Assembly: GCA_035686605.1 (NCBI GenBank)
Contig: DASRZI010000479.1
Span: 1 to 23,008 of the forward strand
Source: UBA11865 sp035686605
GTDB lineage: Bacteria; Chloroflexota; Anaerolineae; Promineifilales; Promineifilaceae
Reading direction: 5' to 3'
DNA: 23,008 bases
Shown: positions 1 to 6,823 of the stretch, piece by piece
Layout: each line of letters begins with the position of its first letter
How positions within the stretch are numbered: the stretch's first letter is position 1
The notes under the pieces: model-generated
Told to the model about the DNA's origin: nothing
Seen by the model: only the letters and a program-made list of their open reading frames with translations
Database searches by the model: none
Position numbers and translations under genes: made by a program

Positions 1-503
1 GCTACAGTGTTGTTATTTAGATAGAAATCACCACCAAGGTGCGGCAGCCAGTTCGTGAGCGCCTGGATATCTACCAGAAAGCGCGACGGCCACTCGACTA
101 TAAACAAGGCCGCAAGTGATAGCACGCCACCGGCTAGCGCCAGCCCTGAAGCAAACAACCGAGACCGGCTTCGGTCTGCTGTGAGCCAGATGTAAACCAG
201 CCCGTAACCAGCGGCGCCCGCGAGCACGGCCGTTAATCGGCGTCCGCTGTAGTCCGGAATCGGGGACAGGATGTAGGCGACTAGACTGAGCAATATATAG
301 AAGGACAGAAATCCGCCGATAAGTCCAGGCAGCTTAACTCCATGCCTCCTGGCGTTTAGCACGACGACCAAAAGGAGGTACAGAGCCGCCAACATGATCG
401 TCCAACGCTTTGTCTCAGTTATCAGAAGTAACGGCCAAATTATCGCCCATACAACCAGGACGATCGTGAGAGTAGATATGGAGACGGTGCGGAGCTTAAG
501 CAC
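1..503 (-). CDS. O-antigen ligase/polymerase-like membrane protein, N-terminal part (cut by window edge)
   Basis: The frame is open from a GTG at 501-503 to the left edge (about 167 codons, no stop), so the 3' part lies outside the window. The GTG overlaps the last 8 bases of the preceding ligase gene, which suggests translational coupling. Five hydrophobic segments are visible, for example TIVLVVWAIIWPLLLI and YILLSLVAYIL. They are followed by a loop ending in LNNNTVA, which resembles the N-P-N-x-(L/V)-A type loop of O-antigen ligase/Wzy-like proteins. The IPDYSGRRLTAVLAG stretch also fits the N-terminal half of that superfamily. The inferred role is joining or polymerising surface glycan at the inner membrane, next to a paralogue and glycosyltransferases. 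The catalytic C-terminal loop is not in view, so the family call is provisional. Confidence 0.62.
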   Translation of the reverse strand, partial: MLKLRTVSISTLTIVLVVWAIIWPLLLITETKRWTIMLAALYLLLVVVLNARRHGVKLPGLIGGFLSFYILLSLVAYILSPIPDYSGRRLTAVLAGAAGYGLVYIWLTADRSRSRLFASGLALAGGVLSLAALFIVEWPSRFLVDIQALTNWLPHLGGDFYLNNNTV

Positions 504-2301
504 AGACTACTTCTTCTCCTTCCATTTGATAGTTCAGGGCAGTCCACATTCCAACCAACATCCAAAACAGTAATCCCGTGGGGTTAAACAATAGAAAGTA
601 ATCGAGGAGCCCATGAAGAAGATAAGCAATAAGCGCGACAGCGATGGCGACTGTCCAAATTCCCCCGGTTCGAATCCGTCTTATCATATCGATGACCAGA
701 ACTCCCAACCAGATCAAAAACGGAAGTGCGCCCAGGAGGCCAAGTGATACCACCATCTCTATATACCAGTTGTTGGTATGGATCGACTGGTCATATAACT
801 CATGTCCAAGCTCTTCCCCATATCGGAGCCGGAAGTTATCAAGACCAATTCCCAGGATTGGTCTTTCCTGCCAGAGATCCAAGGCTGCTCGCCATAGAAC
901 GGACCGGCCTGGTATCGGAGCGGGTATCTGCCATTCTTCCACTAGCTCTCCTGATTCGACCAGGCCTTGCTCAGCCTCCGACAGCGATCCATCACCACTT
1001 ACGCTAACTTCCGTACTCGTCTCGTTTCCAGTTTTCGCGCCGAACCAGGTCACGTTCTCCTGGACCAAATCCCAGATCAATGTGAACTCTCCAGCTACTG
1101 CCGGTGCGCGGAGCAGCACATCCATCGTTTCGGTTTCACCTGGATCAATTGTGCGAGCCAATGCCCATCTTGGCTGCTTTGCGAACTGGTTTTCGCTCTC
1201 GGGATGAACCCAGCGAGCAGACAAATAGATTGGAGAAATGCCGCTGCTTGTCCAGGAAAGGACGCCTTCGTTTTTCACCGTAATCGTCACTAGTTCTTCT
1301 TGATTCGCTTCCAGATTGAGGATTGCCGGTGCTTGCATCTCGATTTGATACCAGGCGATATCTCCCTCGCTCGTCAAGCGCAGGCGCCATGCAGGGTCCG
1401 TCAAGACATTGACGACCACTATTAGCAATGCTCCCAAGCCCAGGAAAATCAAAACATTTGCGCCGTCAAAGGAACGGCGATTTCGGATCCAGATAGATCC
1501 AAAAATGGCCATGAGGCTGAATAAGACGACCAGGGCAATGGCGCTTCGACTATATGAAAACAGGGCCGTCTGGACGAGGATCATCGCGCCAAGGAACAGG
1601 CCTATCGTGAGACCGGTACGCTTCCTGCGCCAGGCTAATACCACCAGTGCAGCTAACAACGGCAATGTCGCTTCGATGAACATGGCCGCTTGATTTGAAT
1701 AATCGAAGGTTCCGCTCAGGCGCAAGATACCTCCAGCGACAGTGGGCGCTTCCCGAAAGTAACTTAGCCACGCAATTTCGTCACCCTGAGCTATTTCGGC
1801 TAACCCGATTATCGAAGCGACCAACGCACCTCCGGCGAGGGCAGCGGCGACATAAGCCAGATCACGCTTGGAACGGACGATGATGATCGTCGCCAGCGTC
1901 AGGGCAATACCGCTGAGCGTCCTCAGTGTTGCTAAAAGTGAATTCTCGCGATAGACCGGCGCGGCAAGGGTCGAGATGAGTAGGGCTGCGAGAAAAAACG
2001 CACCTAACAATTGCCAGGTTCTTGGTATGCGAAGAGCGGGTTGTCCATCGATCGCCCATCGAACGAGGGCCAGTAACAGAACGATTCCAAGACATATCTC
2101 GACATTGGTCACGTCCAAGGGGCCGATCTGAATCCAGGGAGCGTCAATCTCCATGGGAAGTATGAATGCCAGGAGCATCAACGCCAAGAGGCTGATGCTC
2201 CTGATATATGCGCTCGAAGTTTTGGTGATCCCGCTGTTATTACTCATAGCTGGTTGTGATGCGGCGATATTTTTAAGCGAAGCACGGAACTCCACTGCCA
2301 C
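496..2301 (-). CDS. O-antigen ligase family protein with an inserted NBR1-like Ig domain
   Basis: A polytopic membrane protein of about 600 residues (Wzy_C/WaaL-type). About ten hydrophobic helices lie in residues 33-300 and 523-590. The signature loop is present near residues 482-525: LGIGLDNF, then HTNNWYIEMVVSLGLLG, matching the family's G-x-G-x-x-F ... H-N ... GLLG pattern. It probably transfers or polymerises lipid-linked glycan on the outer face of the membrane. Residues 325-435 form a soluble insert with NLEANQEELVTITVKNEG, SARWVHP, IDPGET and LIWDLVQENVTWF, which reads like the NBR1-like Ig fold often attached to Chloroflexota surface proteins. The GTG at 2301 gives 601 residues and lies 3 bases after the stop of the upstream gene. 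An in-frame ATG at 2247 (MSNNSG) is an alternative start. Neither has a clear SD. Confidence 0.85.
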   Translation of the reverse strand: MAVEFRASLKNIAASQPAMSNNSGITKTSSAYIRSISLLALMLLAFILPMEIDAPWIQIGPLDVTNVEICLGIVLLLALVRWAIDGQPALRIPRTWQLLGAFFLAALLISTLAAPVYRENSLLATLRTLSGIALTLATIIIVRSKRDLAYVAAALAGGALVASIIGLAEIAQGDEIAWLSYFREAPTVAGGILRLSGTFDYSNQAAMFIEATLPLLAALVVLAWRRKRTGLTIGLFLGAMILVQTALFSYSRSAIALVVLFSLMAIFGSIWIRNRRSFDGANVLIFLGLGALLIVVVNVLTDPAWRLRLTSEGDIAWYQIEMQAPAILNLEANQEELVTITVKNEGVLSWTSSGISPIYLSARWVHPESENQFAKQPRWALARTIDPGETETMDVLLRAPAVAGEFTLIWDLVQENVTWFGAKTGNETSTEVSVSGDGSLSEAEQGLVESGELVEEWQIPAPIPGRSVLWRAALDLWQERPILGIGLDNFRLRYGEELGHELYDQSIHTNNWYIEMVVSLGLLGALPFLIWLGVLVIDMIRRIRTGGIWTVAIAVALIAYLLHGLLDYFLLFNPTGLLFWMLVGMWTALNYQMEGEEVVCA

Positions 2302-2304
2302 TTT

Positions 2305-4395
2305 TTAGGGGTCACATGTTGTATCAGTCCGGAGGTTGATCTGCTCAATAGCGAAGCTCAGCCAGCGCCTGTCACCACCACCGATCGAGCCAGGCTGGAA
2401 GTTGCCAGCCTCGAGAGAGAGGGTTAATCCATTCCCACCTTCAAGCAGAGAGATGGGAATACCTACTGTCACTCCCGGTCTTATCAGGACTGTTTCCATC
2501 AAACCCGATTCGTCTTCAATCGATAACTGGCCTTGGTCACCAAAATTCGACTCAAATTCTGGATCATGGATGAAGGTTGGCGTGATATCAAGGCATGTTT
2601 CTTGACGTATGTCTGACGTTATGTCAATCTTGGCTGGAGACTCCGCCCATCGCCAATGGGAGTCGGCCCCACTTTCCATTCCATACCAGTTTTCAGTTAG
2701 CCGGATCATCGGCTTTCGTTCGATCGTGGAAGGATCTGGAATCTCGTAAACTGTTGCAAGTTCGTCATCTACCAAAGGTTCCTGATCTGGGAAGAATAAG
2801 TCGATAAACCTCTTAGATTCCATCTCGCCCCATGAGCCAGGTGTATAAAGCTCGTAGTCTGGGCTCGGCTTGTGAAATACAACGTATCGATAGCCATTAT
2901 TGGCCAGATCATATAGAGAATTCAGATAACAGCTTGCTGGCTCTCCATCCAGCGTAATGTCTTGTGTCTCCAGCTTGCCCGGGATCAGGCAGGGAAATAC
3001 CGGATGTTGGCTAAACGGTCGCGAGAAATAGCCGCTGGCAATTCCTTTCTTATGGGTCATCTGGTACATCATGTAATAGGCACTGTACATATCGGCTGGA
3101 TGTCCCTCTACTGGCGTAATTGGTAGATCCAACACACCGTATAGCTCGTCATCTTCCGCGATATCCTCGTAGAAAGACGGGACGGGACGAAGCTCCATCT
3201 GGTCCCATTTCCGCGGCCATTGCACTACTAGAAGTAAGAGGGCAAGGATGATGAGAATCGCTTTCGAATACTTTGTGTATCGCGAAAGCAAATAGTCGAG
3301 ACCAAAGCCGGCTGTCATGGCCAAACCCACGTAGCTCATTATCATCATCCTGCCCGGAGTTCGAAGAAAGTCCAAACCCGGTAGGGCCGTGAAAAGAGCA
3401 TAAGGCAGTATGACGGGAAGACCGTATTCAGTGAAGCTCGTCCTCCCAAATATCTTCAGCGATGGTCCGAGAGCCAATAATGTAAACAAGATAGTGAACA
3501 GACCCCAGGCAATGGCTTGCTTTCGAACACGTAGGATCGCAATAACGGACAAACCAAGGGCAAGCCAGGGTAAATAGACGGCCGTTTCAACGTTCGGTTG
3601 AATTCCATACCCCCGCAGAAACTCCCTAACCGTCCCTCCGAACAACCGGCCTTCAACCCAGGGCAGCAGAAATTCCAGAAGATCAGGTTGGTACTTGAAC
3701 GATTCAAAATTGCGGCCAAAGGGTATTGCCGGGTCTACAACTACCTTATAGGTAGCGATGAGAAGTGGTCCAAGCAGAAGCGCCGCCGTACCACTGGTCA
3801 CCAGAAGACGCACAAACAGCCGCTTTCGCTCAGCTCTCGGAGACCGAACCAGGGCGAACAATCCGAAATAGACCAGCGACATCGAAACAAGAATTAGCTG
3901 CAGGCCGTTGAAGAGAGCCGTCGATAAGAGTACAGCTCCAGTAGCGATGACCCAGAATACTGTTCGGCGTCGCGATGAGTTGAGATCAATCGCGTGGTGA
4001 AAACAGAGCAGCGACAAAGGCAGCAAAGCCAAGAATACCTTTGTATAGTGACCCTGCATGCCTGCAAGATGCATGGGGGCAACCAGCAAGATGAGCCCAG
4101 CAAAAAAGGCGGTGAACAACGATTGTCTCCAGGCCCGGGCCAATCTAAACATGAAGTAGGCCGTCAACACAAATCCGAGCAGAACGGCTCCGTTGTAGGC
4201 CGCCTCGACCCCCCAAAGCCAAAATGGCAATGCTAATATCCCGATGAAGGGTCCTGGTACACTGCTAAGCAGGGTTGCTCCATGAGGGAAGAAAACGAGA
4301 GTTAGGTCAAACAGCTCCTGTCGAAATAGAATCGCTTCTTTAACATGCCACATTGTCGATACGCTCTGATGGACATCATTCCAAGTTCCCGGCAA
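2305..4395 (-). CDS. Large polytopic membrane protein, GT-C/YfhO-like, 5' end uncertain
   Basis: From the TTG at 4395 the product is 696 residues. It has about ten membrane helices up to residue 392 and then a roughly 300-residue soluble C-terminal part. PGTWNDVHQ near the start, followed by FFPHGATLL, resembles the first external loop of GT-C glycosyltransferase-fold proteins. LPGLDFLRTPGRMMIM (339-354) resembles a loop seen in YfhO-like and similar membrane proteins of bacteria. It is likely to modify or build surface polysaccharide, in a unit with the ligase gene 3 bases downstream. The start is doubtful: the frame stays open to 4593, and the extra 66 codons encode a convincing first helix (LLVYTILSVALTWPLI). 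No ATG, GTG or TTG lies in frame there. No exact substrate can be given. Confidence 0.75.
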   Translation of the reverse strand: MPGTWNDVHQSVSTMWHVKEAILFRQELFDLTLVFFPHGATLLSSVPGPFIGILALPFWLWGVEAAYNGAVLLGFVLTAYFMFRLARAWRQSLFTAFFAGLILLVAPMHLAGMQGHYTKVFLALLPLSLLCFHHAIDLNSSRRRTVFWVIATGAVLLSTALFNGLQLILVSMSLVYFGLFALVRSPRAERKRLFVRLLVTSGTAALLLGPLLIATYKVVVDPAIPFGRNFESFKYQPDLLEFLLPWVEGRLFGGTVREFLRGYGIQPNVETAVYLPWLALGLSVIAILRVRKQAIAWGLFTILFTLLALGPSLKIFGRTSFTEYGLPVILPYALFTALPGLDFLRTPGRMMIMSYVGLAMTAGFGLDYLLSRYTKYSKAILIILALLLLVVQWPRKWDQMELRPVPSFYEDIAEDDELYGVLDLPITPVEGHPADMYSAYYMMYQMTHKKGIASGYFSRPFSQHPVFPCLIPGKLETQDITLDGEPASCYLNSLYDLANNGYRYVVFHKPSPDYELYTPGSWGEMESKRFIDLFFPDQEPLVDDELATVYEIPDPSTIERKPMIRLTENWYGMESGADSHWRWAESPAKIDITSDIRQETCLDITPTFIHDPEFESNFGDQGQLSIEDESGLMETVLIRPGVTVGIPISLLEGGNGLTLSLEAGNFQPGSIGGGDRRWLSFAIEQINLRTDTTCDP

Positions 4396-4914
4396 TGCCG
4401 TCGTGAAATGCCGGATTAAGGGCCAGGTGAGAGCGACGCTGAGGATTGTGTAGACAAGCAGCGGTGCGGCATGCTCGCGCCAGATATCACGGTCAAATAT
4501 GGCTCTGAGAACTGCCCACGCTGAACGAGACGGCTTTGGTGAAATTCCTCCGTTCTGGGATCGAGAAGACGTTTCGTGTTTCGTGATATCTAGTTACCCC
4601 TGCTGCCTATTGCACTCTTGACCGCAAAATGAGCTCGCCATATCTAGATCGTGGAGTCCACTAACAATCATTATCCTGTTCTTACAGATGATGTCAACAG
4701 CCTGACCACCTTGAAATTGATCAGAAGAACGATGGATTTTGCGGTTCAATTGCTCGAGAGTTGAATGATGTTTTCCTAACAATCTCCGGCATTCATGGTA
4801 AAATTTCCATCTACTTGCGGGGCCAACATTGTCTCCGGGTTTTTTGACAGACTACCAACCATACATCGGCAAAAATCGCCGGAGAATTGTCGTTGAGGCG
4901 AGGAATAATTTATA
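4396..4914. other. Divergent spacer and unannotated 5' extension of the membrane protein gene
   Basis: Positions 4396-4593 are in frame with the minus-strand membrane protein gene and probably encode its true N-terminus, ending upstream at an in-frame TAA (4594-4596). The remainder, to 4914, separates that gene from the plus-strand glycosyltransferase and should hold promoters for both. A TTGACA hexamer occurs at 4844-4849 on the plus strand, but no acceptable -10 box follows it, so no promoter is called. A short hairpin-capable stretch (CGGC, 7-base gap, GCCG) lies near 4867-4881. No RNA gene was recognised. Confidence 0.5.
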
Positions 4915-6039
4915 GTGAGTATGAGAATCGGATTCGAGGCCACATCTCTTATAGGGCAACCATCAGGAGTTGGGAAATATACGGGCCGGCTGCTGGCTGC
5001 TTTGCTAAAGGCAAATCCTGAGTCGGAATACCTGCTCTATAGCAACAAGCCCATCGACTCTCTAGAGTCCTCCCTTTCCCGAGCCACTCCTATCTATCAT
5101 CCTTCGGCAAGCAAACGATTGTTGTGGATGCATTTCGTGCTGCCGACCGTTATTAGACGAAGCCAACCGCAGCTATGTCATTTCCCAAACGCCATGGCGC
5201 CGCTTCGTCAGCAAAAACCCTTCGTATTAACCATTCATGATGCTTCACTATTTTTGTATAGCAACTATCATCCGCTGACCCGTCTTGTTAGTATCCGACT
5301 AGCATTGCCCCATCTAGCGCGCCGTGCCTCTGCGATCATTACAGTTTCGAACAACGCCCGGGACGACCTGCTGCGCATTCTCAAATTGCCAGAGGAGAAA
5401 GTAAAGGTTATTTACAATGCGGCAGGTATCGATTTCAAACCGGTCTCCGATCCGTCGCAAAGAGAGGTATTGCGAAGACGTTATGAATTGCCAGATGAAT
5501 ACATAGCCTTCGTCGGCACAATAGAAGCGCGTAAAAATCTCGTCCGGCTCGTTCGAGCTTTTGATCAGGTGCGTAAGGCTGGTTTTCCCCATAAATTGGT
5601 CATCGCTGGGACTCCTGGTTGGATGTCAGGCACCCTATTTGACCAAATTGATCATCTTGATATGGGTGATTGGGTTAAGATGGTTGGCTATGTACCAGAT
5701 GAAGACCTACCGGGGCTTTTCTCTATGGCTTCGTTGTTTGTCTATCCATCGCTTTATGAAGGATTCGGACTGCCGCCATTAGAGGCGATGGCCTGTGGAA
5801 CGCCGGTAGTTGTGAGTGACGCCTCCTCAATGCCCGAAGTTTGTGGCGTGGCGGCACATTACATAGATCCAGAGGATGAATCATCGATAGCCGAAGGCAT
5901 GCTGACTGTTTTACGAGATCGTGATTACCAGCAGGAATTGATCGAGAGAGGATTCGAAAGATCGAGACGATTTACCTGGGAAGAAGCTGCGCAGAAGACC
6001 ATCGACGTCTATCAACAGGTACTGGACGCCAGCATCTGA
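4915..6039 (+). CDS. GT4-family glycosyltransferase
   Basis: A 374-residue GT-B fold glycosyltransferase of the GT4 (WaaG/PimB-like) family. It would transfer a sugar from a nucleotide- or lipid-linked donor to a growing glycan on the cytoplasmic side of the membrane. The N-terminal acceptor domain has SGVGKYTGRLL (residues 17-27). The C-terminal donor domain has VGTIEARKNLVRLVRAF near 200 and the family motif EGFGLPPLEAMACGTPVVVSD near 282-302, containing the E-x7-E signature. The GTG at 4915 is preferred because AGGAA ends 9 bases upstream; an in-frame ATG follows at 4921. It is divergent from the ligase/membrane protein pair and completes a surface-polysaccharide locus. The sugar specificity cannot be read from sequence. 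Confidence 0.92.
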   Translation: MSMRIGFEATSLIGQPSGVGKYTGRLLAALLKANPESEYLLYSNKPIDSLESSLSRATPIYHPSASKRLLWMHFVLPTVIRRSQPQLCHFPNAMAPLRQQKPFVLTIHDASLFLYSNYHPLTRLVSIRLALPHLARRASAIITVSNNARDDLLRILKLPEEKVKVIYNAAGIDFKPVSDPSQREVLRRRYELPDEYIAFVGTIEARKNLVRLVRAFDQVRKAGFPHKLVIAGTPGWMSGTLFDQIDHLDMGDWVKMVGYVPDEDLPGLFSMASLFVYPSLYEGFGLPPLEAMACGTPVVVSDASSMPEVCGVAAHYIDPEDESSIAEGMLTVLRDRDYQQELIERGFERSRRFTWEEAAQKTIDVYQQVLDASI

Positions 6040-6146
6040 AACAAATGGCCCGAATGGATGGTGGAGCCAACACGATCAGGAGTCATTAGCAATCGCCATT
6101 GATACCCTGGATGTCATCCTGACTCACAGACAAGACCACTGATTCT
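6040..6146. other. Short convergent spacer between glycosyltransferase and pentapeptide-repeat genes
   Basis: This 107-base gap separates two genes that face each other. A bidirectional terminator would be expected. Only a weak 5-bp dyad (GGATG-T-CATCC near 6108-6118) is visible, with no T-run on either side, so no terminator is called. Confidence 0.3.
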
Positions 6147-6758
6147 CTAACTCCCCATATCCACCAGGTCAATATCCATGTTGAACAACAAGGCCATTGC
6201 CTCGGGAAGAGAAAACTTGGTCCCTTTTAGCTTGTTTGTTTCTGGCGAAATAGTGTAGTTTTTGGCGCTGGTCAAGTCGGCTCCAGACAAGTTGGTATTT
6301 GAAAACAGGCTGTCACTGAGATCAGTTCCGCTCAAATCTGCTCCTGATAGATCGGCCTCGCGAAAGTCAACATTCTGAGCAGAAGTGTCCCTTATTAATA
6401 TTTTGCTCAGGTTGACGCCGATAAAGGTGGAATGGTTGATAGTGCACCTGGTAAATCTAACCGGTTCACCGAGACTCGTTGCCCTCCAATCTGCTTGGGT
6501 CCAATCGATGCCAATTAAGCGCGAGCTCTCGAATTGGACTCTGGAGAATGCACACAAAGGGACCTTTATGAGGCTCAGATCGCTGTTTATGAAGCTGCAT
6601 CCAGCAAACCTGCAGTCATGAAATACACTCTCGGTGAAAGAACAATCAACAAATCGACATTCGTAGAAGCTGCTAGCTTCCAGTTTTATCTTGGACAAAC
6701 GTAGATCCGAAAAGGAATGGTCGCTGTACCGGTTGCCGGATATCAATTCTCCTGACAA
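6147..6758 (-). CDS. Pentapeptide-repeat protein
   Basis: A 203-residue protein made largely of pentapeptide repeats of the A(D/N)LxX type. The clearest run is VDFREADLSGADLSGTDLSD near residues 130-150. An N-terminal series is rich in Cys and Phe (ECRFVDCSFTESVFHDCRF). Such repeats fold into a right-handed quadrilateral beta-helix. Some relatives (Qnr, McbG, MfpA) mimic DNA and protect gyrase, but most have no known role and none is assigned here. No signal peptide or membrane helix is seen. The start is TTG at 6758, backed by GGAGG seven bases upstream. An ATG seven bases before it is out of frame and closes after 30 codons. The gene follows the kinase gene by 65 bases on the same strand, so it is probably co-transcribed. 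Confidence 0.88.
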   Translation of the reverse strand: MSGELISGNRYSDHSFSDLRLSKIKLEASSFYECRFVDCSFTESVFHDCRFAGCSFINSDLSLIKVPLCAFSRVQFESSRLIGIDWTQADWRATSLGEPVRFTRCTINHSTFIGVNLSKILIRDTSAQNVDFREADLSGADLSGTDLSDSLFSNTNLSGADLTSAKNYTISPETNKLKGTKFSLPEAMALLFNMDIDLVDMGS

Positions 6759-6823
6759 GGTTCATCCTCCAAGAAGTATGGAATCTTAAGCAAGAACTCC
6801 GACGATCAGGTAAATAGCCTTCG

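Noticed and set aside
667..677. GGTTCGAATCC, the typical T-loop sequence of a tRNA
   Set aside because: It lies inside the ligase coding sequence and no acceptor, D or anticodon stem can be built around it on either strand.
4844..4849. Consensus -35 box TTGACA upstream of the glycosyltransferase
   Set aside because: No acceptable -10 hexamer lies 16-19 bases downstream; not enough for a promoter call.
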